DNA of 64,000 nt, taken from contig OX352763.1 of assembly GCA_947095585.1 (NCBI GenBank), positions 116,229,908 through 116,293,907 of the forward strand. Reading direction: 5' to 3'. This document shows, piece after piece, positions 10,980 to 22,709 of this stretch. Made by a program: the position numbers and the translations under genes. The notes beneath the pieces are model-generated. The model had not been told where the DNA came from, did no database searches, and saw nothing but the letters and a program-made list of their open reading frames with translations. Each line of letters starts with the position of its first letter. Position 1 is the stretch's first letter. The stretch is from Nephrocerus scutellatus. Its lineage: Eukaryota; Arthropoda; Insecta; Diptera; Pipunculidae.

Positions 10980-12140
10980 CAGTAACCCAGTTTTCTATAG
11001 GAGGGATCTACTTTGTACTCTTACAGTTGCTAGAGTTTTAGAATTCCGCGGCACTAGACATTCTTCGACATCTTCAGTAGGCAAAGAGCTGCTAACGTGG
11101 CTTTTCGACTCAGCGTAACCTCCCAGTCGACCAGGAATGAAATCGGACACTCCTCTGTTCTGAATTTGTTCAGAAATCCACTGGGCAACACAGATTACAC
11201 CAATTCACAACTCTAATTTAACAAAATCTTCGAGGTAACCTCCAGATCATTCTTGAAGGAAGGCGCTTACTTGGAAGATGAACACATACATTTTTACACA
11301 GACGGGTTTTTACTGTTTTCTAAAAAATGCTAAATCGTAGTCTCTCTTACCGTCTTCATAACAACTCTAGTGTCTTTCAGGCAGAGCTTATGGCGATTAA
11401 AGAAGCTTTATCTTGACTGAAGAGGAATGTCATACCCGCTAAGGATATCCGCATCTTCTAGGAAAGCCAAAATGCGTTTAAATCCCTCGAATCAGTCTCT
11501 ACAAACTCTATTGTAGCCCTTAACTGCCGATCATCTCTCAAAGAAATGGCTTTCAATGGTAATTGCAACATTTACCTTGTTGTTGAGTGACGGGGCATAG
11601 AGGCATTCCGTGAAATTGTAAGGCTGATGAGCCAAACATGGAACTACACTGCCCCTTTTACCTGAAAATAGTTTCTTATCAATACCAATCAATACATTTA
11701 AACTCATGTTACAGCAGGATGCTACCGAGAAAACCAAGCGTAGGTGGGACTAAGCATATCTGGCCCAAGCTGGATCCAAAAAGCTCTAAGTGTTTGATCT
11801 CTGAAAAAATGCTAAGAGGTGCTACATTAGTTGCCATCAGTAGGCACTGTCTCATAGGCATGCAAGCATCCAGCTTAGCGTTTTCTCGAAAAACTTCTGC
11901 AGAAGTTGTATGGAGGAGGAGATCATTCTCCACCTTCTCTGCACGTGCCCAGCCCTCTCTCAACACCGTAAGCCCCATCTGAAAGCGAGGAGATCATTTT
12001 TTATATTCTATCTGTACGTGCCCAGCCCTTCTTCAACAACGTAAGCTCCATCTAGGAGCGAGGAAATCATTCTCCACCTTCTCTATACGTGCCCAGGCCT
12101 CTCTCAATAGCTCTCTTTTTTGTCTCCGAAACTCCAGCTT
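10980..12140 (+). mobile_element. LINE 3' part with RNase H (R1/I-type), degenerate
   Basis: Translated patches include HIHFYTDGF (RNase H start, usually FYTDGS), FQAELMAIKEAL, SLESVSTNSIVAL, then WPKLDPKSSKCL, RHCLIGMQAS and the zinc-knuckle-like end IILHLLCTCPALS. The order equals that of the relics at 41640-42440 and 48470-49090, so all three are one family. Stops and frameshifts are common. Confidence 0.7.
11913..12110 (+). repeat. Triplicated ~73-bp segment in the LINE tail
   Basis: The segment coding ILHLLCTCPALS is repeated three times in tandem: starts near 11913, 11986 and 12059, each with GAGGA.ATCATT then ACGTGCCCAG. The family's other copies have it once. Confidence 0.7.
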
Positions 12141-12144
12141 TTTC

Positions 12145-13120
12145 TATAAGCGGTGCTGTGCGGTATGGAAAATAATGTAATGGTGGCCTTAAATATCTCC
12201 TGCGGACATACGTGAAAATGTTTTTCAATATTACACTCTTTCTTTTTTGTTAACTAATATAGATATGGTTTTTTAGTTTATGTCTTTTCACATTTCCAAA
12301 CAAAAACTTGGCACTAACAAAAAAGTAGCTATTCTCGACATTATGAATTATTAGTAATTATCATCAGTGATTTGGTTTAATTCAACTAAATTCAAATTCA
12401 AAAAATATAGTTCCATCACTAACCAATAATGAAAAATAAAACTTTCAGGAATATAATTTTCAGCATTCATCAATTTTTGGTTTTGAAAAATCAAAATCTT
12501 CGTTTTGTATAAAAAATAACAATTTTTATTCTTTTATATAACACAAAATTTGACTTTTATTGCTATAACCAAGCTTAAACTGTTTTGTTTTGTTTTGTTT
12601 ATTTTAATTAAAGTTTTATGTTGCGTTTTGTAAATGTAAATATTTGGAAATTTTCCTTAAATCCCACGTATTTTTGCATTAGTTTTTTACTTTTAATATA
12701 AAGAGCAGCGAAAAAATTAAGTATGTTTCGCTTTCCCATAATATTGGCTGAATTCTTATATTTTAAATATTTTTTAATGATTTGGCTTTGCATGGTAAAA
12801 ATTGTTTTATTTTGAATTACAATGCAAATTGGAAGTTCGCTTTATGTTTGTTTGTTTTTCTTTTAATTTATATTTTAAATAATAATTATTTTATTTATAA
12901 GATTTCTTTTAATTACTCTAATTATAAATAATTACACATACACACACACAAAAATGTAAAATAATTGCTTTTGTATGTTTCATTTTTTTCTCTCTATAAC
13001 TCTGGCGGAAAAATATATTTAAGTGTATATAGTATAATTTTTATAAACTCTTTTTACTTATGACTATAATTTAAAATGAGATAAGTTTTTGTAAATTAAA
13101 TGTTTAATGCAGTTATTTAC
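12145..13120. other. AT-rich intron sequence without genes
   Basis: No domain, repeat pair or terminal repeat recognised. Short open frames are low-complexity. Confidence 0.4.
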
Positions 13121-13125
13121 CCTAC

Positions 13126-13415
13126 GTTTTTTTCGGAGAAATCGGAGAGAACACAGAAATTACATTCCGATAATTTTTGTTTCTCTGATTAGATCTCTGG
13201 TAGATCAAAAAAATTCACTGCTGTGTTTTTTTTAGTACAAGTATCAGAGAAATAATTTATTTCTCGCCTGAATGCCCCATAGAAGTCGCGACATGTCTCA
13301 TGTTTAAAGAAAAAAAACAACTACAGCTGTCAAAAACATTGAGATTGAGAAAAAGGCTTATCGGAATTTTGACAGTTAAATTATATCTCCGATTACTCCG
13401 ACATAAAAAAAACAC
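13126..13415. mobile_element. MITE with GGAGAAATCGGAGA ends, copy 2
   Basis: Same family as 10337-10577. The left end has GTTTTTTTCGGAGAAATCGG. The right end read inverted is GTGTTTTTTTTATGTCGGAG. The interior GACAGTTAAATTATA block is shared. Confidence 0.6.
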
Positions 13416-13823
13416 CAAATAATTCGTCATCTATCCAGTCATCTTCTATCTCCCTAGCTTACCAGTACTAATACTGACTGACTAACTGACTGTAACTGTG
13501 ACTGTATAAAGCCATATTTACAACGATAAAGAGAGTTTTTAATTTTAAAAAAAGGCATGAAAGACTCAACTATAATACAAACATAATCTAGTGTCAAACC
13601 GAAATGTTTTAATAAGTTTCCAAAAGTACCCATTATTATAGCCATGTTTTTTACTCAACTATCTGTCAGATCCCCAATAAAAACTGACAAGGTTAACCAA
13701 CAAAGCGAAAATAAGAAAGAGATAACGAATCAAAAAAAAAAAACAGATAATCAGAGTCCTCAGACTGAGGATACCTGCATAAGAATCTGTCGTATTTTTG
13801 TATATTTTCAACAGCGAAATAAA

Positions 13824-13890
13824 TATAATAATAGAATTTGGCGCGACAGACCGTTGTGGTCCATGGCGTAGCTTCTCGCGACCATTCATG
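13824..13890 (-). mobile_element. 3' end of SINE family A, truncated
   Basis: Inverted copy of the 3' end of the SINE at 59594-59874: GGTCGCGAGAAGC then GACAGACCGTTG.GGTCC in inverse, ending in an ATT-type tail. Confidence 0.65.
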
Positions 13891-14381
13891 TTGTGTATGT
13901 TATATTTTTGCACACAAATGGACAACAGCAAATTGCAAATTGTGTTGCAAAATTACGTATGTTAGTTAGTAGTTATAGAACAGTTAAGATACGATTCGTA
14001 AAGTTTTCGTTCACTTTTGTGCGCATAGACAAGCGATTCAGGTCGCTCTAAATTTGACATTTGTCGTTTGGATAAGAAAAACAGAGTCAAATGATTATGC
14101 AGGAAAAATTTCATTATAATCATTTGTTGTATTTTGACAAAGATGACCAAGCATTTTGTTGACATTTGACACTAGCCCATGCACACGAAAGGCTATTATA
14201 ATCGACCCTTTAGATGTGAACATATTACATGGAAATCACGTCATACATGACCGTTACTATGATTCCATGAACGAGTAAACCCTGGGTATGCATAGAACCG
14301 CTAAGTAAACTCCACAAAGCTAGAACGGTTAAGTTAGTATTGTCTGACATTTCACTTGTAATGCTACTCTTACCTTGAAAA

Positions 14382-14480
14382 AACTTAAGACTTACAAGAT
14401 TGTATGGATTTTGGTTTTGGCAAATTTCGACAATTTGCTCGTTATATTGAAAATCCATACAATCCTGTAAGCCTTAAGTT
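14382..14480. repeat. 99-nt near-perfect hairpin
   Basis: Arms 14382-14412 and 14450-14480 pair at 29 of 31 positions; the arm core is GATTGTATGGATTTT. The loop is 37 nt. Size and pairing resemble either a small palindromic MITE or a precursor-like hairpin. Nothing in the sequence decides between them. Confidence 0.7.
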
Positions 14481-14594
14481 GTTCGATTGTGAGAGCTTTA
14501 TAAGAAACTACAACGTACCTGTCAAATTAACTCTACTCTTTTTAAGGAAACGCTACGAGTTAGCGCCACCATGTTCTTAACTTGTCGAAACTTC

Positions 14595-14940
14595 TTAACT
14601 TTGGACAGATGAAGCAATTTTAACAAGCGACGGAGTGATAAACTTACACAACCTTCATCACTGGGCTGAATTTAATCCACATGTTGTCAAAGTAACATCT
14701 TCGTAAATTCTTTTTAGTACAAATGTATGGGCCGGAGTAATCGGAAATTATTTCATTGGACCTCACATAGTATCCCAACGGCTAAATTCAAACGGGTATC
14801 TGCAACTTTTGACAAATCACATGCCTGAATTGATGGAAAACATCCCATTACTGACCCGAATCAATATGTATGGTGCTCCTCGCCACAGTGGACGTAATGT
14901 TACTGCATTACATTATAGAACATTATCAAAACGCATGATG
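14595..14940 (+). mobile_element. Tc-like DDE transposase relic
   Basis: Patches LWTDEAILTSDGVIN, HHWAEFNPHV, QMWAGVIGNYFIGPHI and NMYGAPRHSG match the D-containing core of insect Tc/mariner-like transposases (WTDEA start, VWAGI, WFQQDGAPPHY). The catalytic region is shifted between frames. It stops where a different mariner begins. Confidence 0.65.
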
Positions 14941-14944
14941 GTAT

Positions 14945-15520
14945 TTGGGGGGCCTTAGGGGGAATTTTGGGAATGGTCTTTTGAAACAATCAAGACAGTG
15001 GGTTTCTCCTGGTGAATGTGCAATCATTCAAATCGATTACCTTGAAAAGGGTAAAACGATCACCGGCGAATATTATACAGAGCTTTTGGATAGATTCGAT
15101 ATTGATTTGCAGCCAAAACGACATGAGGATATTTTGAATTCTTTTGGGGTTATTTTAGGCGATATTTTTGGGGTGTTTTGGAAATCTTTTTATATATTTT
15201 TAACTATGTAAGTCAGTCCAATAATCTAAAACATCTTTATATATTTTTTATAATATAGCATTCTATATATATAGTAGGGAAATTTTGTTGCGTAGTCAAC
15301 AGTCAAAGTCAACTGCAACCCCATCCAGCATATTCTCCAGATTTAGCCACCTGGACTATTTCCTTTTTCCAAACATGAAGAAATGGCTGGGCGGTATTAG
15401 ATTTGGGTCTAACGAACAGGTCCTCAATGAAACAAACGACTATTTTGATGGCCTTGAGAAAAACTGTTATACTAAATGTATCGAGCTTAAAGGAGACTAT
15501 GTTGAAAAATAAAACGCTTT
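14945..15520 (+). mobile_element. mariner (Mos1-like) transposase relic
   Basis: KQSRQWVSPGE, IDYLEKGKTITGEYYTELLD and QPKRH match the middle of mariner transposases. After an unrelated ~130-bp break at about 15130-15280, QPHPAYSPDLA, FPNMKKWLGG.RFGSNEQV and the terminal CIELKGDYVEK stop follow. The YSPDLA motif with its D is visible but out of frame. A TTGCACATAAACTGATACA-like end follows. The copy is dead. Confidence 0.8.
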
Positions 15521-15910
15521 AAGTATTTGCACATAAACTGATACACCCTGTACAATGTTATGACTAACGATTCAACAACGCTTTCACCATCAAATTTATT
15601 TCGCCAAATCCTTATCGTTACATACGATTTCATGAGTTTTTAAGCTATATATTGCTCGAAATATTACTATTTCGGTTTTAAATTTGTAAAAAATAATTAT
15701 CTCTTCCAGCTTAAGCGTTAAACTTTAATACTTTTGTTATTCAAAACTATTCTGTCTTAATAATATGCTTAAAAGTATGATTCCGCCTATTATGTATGTG
15801 GTGTTTGTATTTTTTTTTTATTTATTAATAATTAATATTAGAATTTAAAAATTTTAAAAATAAGAAAGTAATTATTTAATTTAAACGAAAAATACCTTAC
15901 CCTGTCTTAG

Positions 15911-18573
15911 GTGTCGATGTTGTTCAGATGGCCGACCGACAAGTCTTGAGCTCCGCATCGATAGTCGGCATTGCCATTGGTGGAGTGCTTATACTTTTGC
16001 TGATAGTCGATTTACTCTGCTGTGTGACCATTCGAATGGGTGTTATGGCAGCCGCGTGTCGAAGGGCGAAACGTTCGCCATCGGATATCGACGAAGAAAC
16101 AAAACTTGGCAGGTATGTCACATGCCACAATAAACTTTTTCACAGATAATAAATAGAATTGCACTAAACTTTTTCTTACAAAATAATATTGCACTAAAAA
16201 AAAGATTACCACTTAAAAAATTTTTTTTTTTAATTTTTATACTCACTGATTTTAAAATTTAAAAAATACCGCTGCACTGCACTGCAAAAAAAAAGATAAA
16301 AATTAAATTTTTTTTTTTTAATTTTTTCACTCACTGATTTAAAATTTAAAATTCTAACATTTATTTTTAATTTTACTTTATTTCTTAATTGAAAATAGTG
16401 CAATATTATCACACACAAACCCACCCACTAGTGTACCTCACACACAAATACACTCCTTTGTACCATCCTCCATCCATCACCAGAGCTAACTTAACCCATT
16501 TGTAGTGTGTGTTTATTTTCATACTGGTCACTCGTATTTTATTTAAATTCCATCATAATCTTGATGTGTTCATCGTAGAGAAATTTAAAATAAAAAAAAA
16601 CAATCAAATGTCATTTTATCACCGTTACCTATATACATATACAACTACTACCATCCTCTATCCAAATCCAAATTAACAATGCAGTCTTTACGGTTGGCGT
16701 TTCCCGCTACCTTATTGCAGTGGGCAGTTGGTTAAGGAACCACCACCGTCACCGTTACCATTACCGCCACCGGTTAAACTTGGTGGAACACCATTGGCGT
16801 CACCATTGTACGTATATTTAGCCTCAGAATTTACTAAATATTAACATTTATTTCCTACAATAAAAGCATGTCATGTTAGAAATTTCATTTTCATTGTAGA
16901 ACATTTTTTTTTTGTAGTTCAACATTTAATCGTATGCCTAGCAATTTTGTTTAGATCCACAGATCGTTAGATGAGCAATTTTTTAAATCTATAACTGCTA
17001 CTTATATGTTTGCACTTTAAAAAAAATAATTGTCAGTAGGCTGGACAATGTGTACTGTTAAGCTTTAAACTCCATTTTTGTGTAGCTTGGGCGTTTTCGT
17101 TTTTCCTTTGTCATGTCAATCGTTGCAGTGGCAATGGAAATGTCGTTTTCGTTTCGCAATAATTAACTAACTCGTAAAATATTCGACAAAGCTAAAGTTT
17201 TTCGACTAAAGTTAGTGTTAATCACTTTCTTTTTTATTTGATGGTTATTTTATTTGTAATTGTTTATATTCGAAGAAAAAAAACCAATTAAAATTTTACC
17301 TGTAAATTCTCTATAAAAAATTTGAAGAAAATCGGGTTAATTTTTAAAAAAAATTATCTGGAAGCCCCTGGCCCTGGAGCCCGATCATATGTGTGTAAAG
17401 TTTGAATAAAATCGTTTTGATGTTGATCAGTGGGAGTGCAGTTCCGGAGTAAAAATTTCTTCCCGATGTTTTTTGGTTGAGTACACTCCTCTTTCTAGAC
17501 TCAGAAAAAAAACTGTCATTTATTAATTTTTTTATAAATATAAATAATAATAAAAATTAAAAATTAAAAATAAAAAATAAATATAAATAAAATAAAAAAA
17601 AAATATATAAATATGACAGTTTTTGGTGTGTACTCCTTAAGAATCGATTTTCATACACAGAAAAAATTTATTTGGGGAGGTTAATCGAGTGTTAACAAAT
17701 CGAGCGTTAACAAAAAGTGAAGTCGTTAGTTTTTGACCTTTCACACGATCTTGAAAGCTGATATAGCTTTGTGAGCAGCTATATCTCACACAAAATTTTT
17801 GATATTCCGTGTGTGACGCGTGTCGCGCGTAGTGTGTGGCGCATAGAAAAGTGGAACTGGTAATCAGAATTTAATGAGACTTGTTTTAAAACACATGGTT
17901 AGCGCATGGCTTGCAATGACGTAATTTGTGACGCGTGTTATATATGAAAATCGATTCTTACAGTGTGTTACAAATGTGCAAATGTATTATTTAAGAGTAA
18001 CTGTCAAAAAATGTATTTCAAATGTACTTTTTGGCATGATTTAAGCTATTTTATATTAAAACCTTCAACTAAACAAACTGTAAATTTATTAAATAATAGC
18101 TAATAAAGTAATTCTGTTTTTAGTTACACTTTATGGTAATGGTGACAGTATTTCGGACTTGAATTTAAAAATTATCTCTGTAAAAATACAATAGAAAAAT
18201 CTAATACTGTCACCTTTGTCTGTTTACATTTGTGCCTTTTACATATTATCACCTGCCTGATTTGTGTAGCCTTAGTTCAACACAGCTTCTCTAGTTCTCA
18301 CTCTTTTCTAACCTTTTAGACTATTCAAATTCAATTTAACAATCTACTTACCTAGTATTATAATTGTAAATTAAAATTTTATACATTATTTGTAGAATTA
18401 TCAATACTATAAACTTTCCCTTTTAAAATTTTATTCCGCCGTTACGTAGAGATGAAAAGCAGCCCCTCCACTCACATCCCGGAAGCATCAAACAAACGTC
18501 ATCTGTTGAATTCGATGGAAAATTTGTACATTCACGAAGTGGCGAAATTATTGGAAAAAATTCTGCGGTATAA
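15911..18573 (+). CDS. Fas2: Fasciclin 2, last three exons of the transmembrane isoform
   Basis: Homophilic Ig-family neuronal adhesion protein (NCAM homologue); only its C-terminal end is in the window. Exons are 15911-16112, 16721-16807 and 18450-18573, all with GT-AG borders and matching phases. Exon 1 encodes a short extracellular stalk, the membrane helix ([20 protein letters not shown]) and the start of the cytoplasmic tail. Exon 2 encodes a proline-rich stretch ([18 protein letters not shown]), the PEST-like segment of the Drosophila protein. Exon 3 ends in KNSAV, the PDZ ligand known to bind Discs-large. Exon 2 is 87 nt, so skipping it keeps the frame and gives the PEST-lacking form. 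The preceding coding exons lie upstream of the window or at most at its edge, across an intron of at least 15 kb full of transposon relics. Identification is firm from the tail sequence. Confidence 0.94.
17638..17960. mobile_element. MITE-like unit with perfect 18-bp inverted ends, in the last Fas2 intron
   Basis: TAAGAATCGATTTTCATA at 17638-17655 and its exact reverse complement at 17943-17960. The ~290-bp interior has no open frame. Just upstream, ACTGTCAT/ATGACAGT arms near 17511 and 17613 form a second inverted pair. Confidence 0.65.
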
Positions 18574-20562
18574 AAAATGTTAGCAGTCCACCCAAGCTGT
18601 AGAAAAACATCTATTTAAACTGTTAAACCAAAGCTGATCTTTTTTTTTATACTAAATAACTGTCATTTGCAAAATGATATAGGAAAGTCAGTAATTATTG
18701 TTTACTGTCACTTATTCTGTTTGGCACATATGACAGAAATAACACAAAAGAAAAACTTGTAATATACAAACACAAAAGAAATTAAAATATGACATTTAAG
18801 ACATTTTACTACTTAAAGTATTAAATTACTTTATTATTTTATTTAATTTTCATGTTAAAATGAATATTCGTACACAATAAGGAAAAGATGTTATAATTAT
18901 GTTGTACGCATAAACTTTATGTTAATTTAGCAATTTCATTGTTTGTATTTTCCATTGATGTAAACTATTTTCCACACATGTAAGTATAATTTTTTCATTT
19001 AATATTTAAGATTCATTTATGTAGAGTACTAAAGTAGAAGTTTGAGATCCATCTTGACAAGTCTCCCTGTTTGACATTCTGACAATGGCGACAAAATGAA
19101 AAATATCCGTGTAACGTACAATGTAACGCCTTCTTTGAGATATTTAAAATTCATTTTTCAAGCTTAAGGTTATTTTACATGACACATGACACTTAACTGT
19201 TTTATATAGAATTCAAAATTATGCTTAAAATTAATTTAAAAAAAAACTGCCGAAATTAGAGACACGCTAAAGTTACTTAAAAGTTTTTGGAATAGTGAAA
19301 CTTGATCGAAAGATCGAGACAAATACTATATAGCTGGAAAGTTTTTTGTGTATCAAGAAAGTTATAGGTTAGTTTAAGTTCAAATATTATTACACGCCAA
19401 CTTTCTCTTCGTAAAATAAATATTAGCATAGTACTTTAATCCTTATTGTGGCTTACGTAAAGAACAACAAAATAATTGATAGCATAATATTAATTTAAGA
19501 TTTTTTCTTCATCATTATTTTTCCGTTGAGAAAATTACAACTAAAACAAACAATAATGCTCAATATTTACATATATATAAAAAAAACATAACCACACCAA
19601 CATTTACACACATACATCTCTACAAAATAAAAAATTGTTCATTGTTCATAAATAAAAATATATTTCAAAATACACACAATTCGAGATGCCAAAAAAATCT
19701 ATATTTACAAATTATCATATTTAATAAACAATAAGTGCAAAAAAATGTGTTTCAAAATATAAAAACCAAACAAATAGCCAGAAAAGATTCTTCAAAACCT
19801 AATATTTATATATTGTTAGCGAGTCTATTAAAAAAGTTAGGGAACTTCACAATTTGGTCTTAGCGAATCGAATGCATTCTTCTCAACTGTCAATCTGAAT
19901 TCGAATGAAAATTCATACTAGAATGTTTCTTTCTAACACATAAGATTAGAATCCAGTTCGAGAAATACTGTACAAACCAATAAATACAGATCAAAATTTG
20001 GTAGCTACCACGCAAAAAATGAGCGCATATGCGAGTTTTATTGATGGATATTGCGCTTTGACGTTGCTTGCTGCTTTCTTTCTTATTCAAACTAAAATAG
20101 ACGGATTTATTTGTCTTTTAAATCGTCTTATCAGAGTTATTGTGGTTTCTTCAAATACTACACAACGCATGATTATTTTGCTTTAAAATATTTTATATAA
20201 AATATATTTGCCAAAATCATCTCTTTTTATGTATGTTTGGCATCACTAATTATTTGGCGAATAAAAATTTTTGCTTACCACAAGTCCTCATACAGACAAC
20301 GAACTTATCACTTTGTTGTTATAAGGTATAATATTCATGTTGAAATCTCGCAATAGAGTGCACGTCGGTTCTGAAAAGAAAACTTGCCCTTCACAATCTC
20401 AGTACAAAAAGTAGAAGCAAATAGGATTGACAAAAAGTATGGAGTGTCTCTGGTTTCAAGTTGGCACTTGGTTAAAAAAAATGTTTCGTCTATACGATGC
20501 TTAAATCGAAGAGAGCAAAAATTCGCCTTGCAGTTAATCGAGATGATCGTCCGACTACCATA
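18574..20562 (+). other. Fas2 3' UTR and AT-rich downstream sequence
   Basis: No coding signal. Several AATAAA words (for example near 19720) could serve as polyadenylation signals, but I cannot choose one. Small open frames at 19890-20186 on both strands look random. Confidence 0.5.
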
Positions 20563-21051
20563 AAGGTGCTCTTACACGACCCGTTCAGATTTCTTAAAAA
20601 ACTGATACGATTTAAATAAGTTTATCCCAACCTGTCAGTTCTACGTCTTAGTTCAGTTTTCGTATCAGTTTAGCGTTTTTACACATTGGGTCTGTTTTTT
20701 TATCCAAGCCGAGCGAGCAGTCAAAAAATTTCTTGGTGTTTTTTTTATTCAACCGGGGTAATTTTACCCTATACCTGTGTTTTTATTGTGAACCGTGCAT
20801 GACACAGTTTTAAATTTTTTTACACTGAAATAAATATCAACGTTAGGGAGAGTTACCCAGTGTACACAACTTATATTTTTACGCAGTAAAACATTTGCTC
20901 AGTGTACACCAGGTAACTATACTCGCTAAGGTAGAATAAAAAAAAATAGACCCATTATAAACTGATACGAAAACTGACACGGAAACTGAAAAGCTGAGCT
21001 TGATAAGAAAAGCTTGAAGTGATAATAAAACCGATCGTGTCAAAGCACCTT
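20563..21051. mobile_element. MITE-like element interrupted by another MITE
   Basis: AAGGTGCT at 20563 and AGCACCTT ending at 21051 begin inverted ends that extend as ACACGA.C.GTT. Near the centre, CGTATCAGTTT and AAACTGATACG flank the inserted MITE. Without the insert the element is about 230 bp. Confidence 0.6.
20698..20953. mobile_element. MITE with GGGTCTRTT ends, copy 2 (nested)
   Basis: Same family as 4922-5218. It is flanked by the 3-bp duplication ATT (20695-20697 and 20954-20956). Ends are GGGTCTGTTTTTTTATCC and its inverse AATAGACCC. It sits inside the element at 20563-21051. Confidence 0.75.
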
Positions 21052-21059
21052 CGCAGGGG

Positions 21060-21840
21060 TGTATAATAATATAATCGAACAATTATATTTTAACCTTAAT
21101 CTATTGCTTTTAGTCATATATTATTGTTACTATTTGTAGCTTTAAACGTATTATTATTTTCTAAGAAACTCCTACTTCTAAAAAAACTGAAAACCACTAA
21201 AATAGTAAGTTAATTTAAATTTTTTGTAAAATAATTCTACCATAAGTTTATAAATATACAAGTTTAAAATAAAAAAATATATATATATAAAGAAACAAAT
21301 GTTTTCGTTTTTCGTTTTATTTATGTCAGAATTGAAAATCATCGTCCATTATATTCACCCAATCAGCTTTAATACTAGCGCGCCTTTTTGAGCTTTTTTT
21401 TTAAAGAAAAACTAGTTGGAAAACTAATTTTTAATATGTAAAGCAAAAATATAACATTATATTAACAGGGAATCCACAACTGACGAAAATATTTTGTATA
21501 AAAATAACATTTCTAAACACAATGCGGAATAAGTAAATGTAATTATATTATTAAAGTTTTATGTATTTATATAAAAATAAAAACATTTTGTATTATTTAA
21601 TAATAATTATAAATAATATTTGAAAACTAATAAAATTAAGAGCAAAGTTAAAAATTAATGTAGCTTTTTTATAAAAAAAAATTAAAAATACAAAATAAAC
21701 TAAAGCAACTGAAGGTGTAATAAAAATTTAACAACTTTTTGTTTTAAATTATTATATTCTAAAAGGTGGGTGTTACTTATATGTCTTTCCAATTGCACAA
21801 ACCGTACCGGAAACCATACCCACTGTTAAGCTTGTCAATG
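21060..21840. other. AT-rich intergenic sequence
   Basis: No gene or repeat pair recognised; strongly A/T-rich. Confidence 0.4.
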
Positions 21841-21842
21841 TC

Positions 21843-22030
21843 GGAGGTGCAGTAATTAGAACCATTGGCTCCCATACGGAGGACACCGGGTTCGATTCCC
21901 GGACCTTCTAAAAAACGAACGAAATTTTCTCACCGCACGCAAGCAAGCTATCATAGGCCGCCTAGGATAGAAACTATCCCAGGCAGTATCGCGGTCCTGC
22001 AGTGCAGAGTCCAGCTTCCTTATGACTTAT
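21843..22030 (+). mobile_element. tRNA-like SINE head or tRNA pseudogene
   Basis: GGTGCAGTAATTAGAACC could be a D-arm/A-box, CTCC...GGAG an anticodon stem, and CCGGGTTCGATTCCCGG a perfect T-arm with B-box. The acceptor stem is not convincing and the sequence continues into a ~110-bp non-tRNA body, so a tRNA-derived SINE is more likely than a functional tRNA. Confidence 0.45.
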
Positions 22031-22099
22031 TTTTCAAACGTTAGTAGAGAGTAATAGTTGTACTGCCGAGGCTACCGGCCTCGATTCTTAAAGTCTCCC

Positions 22100-22705
22100 A
22101 ATATGAGTTTCATTGCACAGCTAGTTTCGGTGCAAAGCTACTGCTGTTCATTGCAGAATCATCTAGGAATAGCAAGGTTGTTGTTCTTGTTGTATTCATC
22201 GACTGGTCTGACGTGAAAATGTTGTAAAGCACCGGTTCAAGTTGCGATCCTTGCGCCATTCCTAATTTAATGTACCTGGTCGTTGATTTGACTTCATCTC
22301 TTTGCACGTAGAACGTCCTATTTATTAAGAAGCTCTGCAGCATTCTAATAATGCTGATCGGAATTCATCCTTCTCGATTTGTAAATAATTCATACAGAAT
22401 CGAACGGCTTTTCGATGTCGAGGAAACACACCACTGTTGATTCCTTTTTGTTGAGCGAAACGGTAATATCTGCATGAAGTTTCAGCAATGGATAAAGCGT
22501 GGAGCGAATGATGAATCTCTTTGAGTCTACAGACTTCATTTACTCTCTTAACCGGTATCCTGCTGATGCTGTTGAGTAACGCTATTGGTCTGTATCCTTT
22601 CCATCGGTCATCCCGGGCACTGGAACTATCTTCGCCATATTCCATTTTGATGGGAAGAATAAGTTGTTTAGACATTTTCCAAAGATGACTGTTAGGATAC
22701 TGCAT
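22100..22705 (-). mobile_element. jockey/R1-type LINE reverse transcriptase fragment
   Basis: On the minus strand: WKGYRPIALLNSISRI (usual YRPISLLNSISKI), then MAQGSQLEPVLYNIF (usual VPQGSVLGPLLYNIF) and FLDDSA at the YADD site, where the first catalytic Asp region is altered. Frames are broken between the two parts. Confidence 0.75.
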
Positions 22706-22709
22706 AGTA

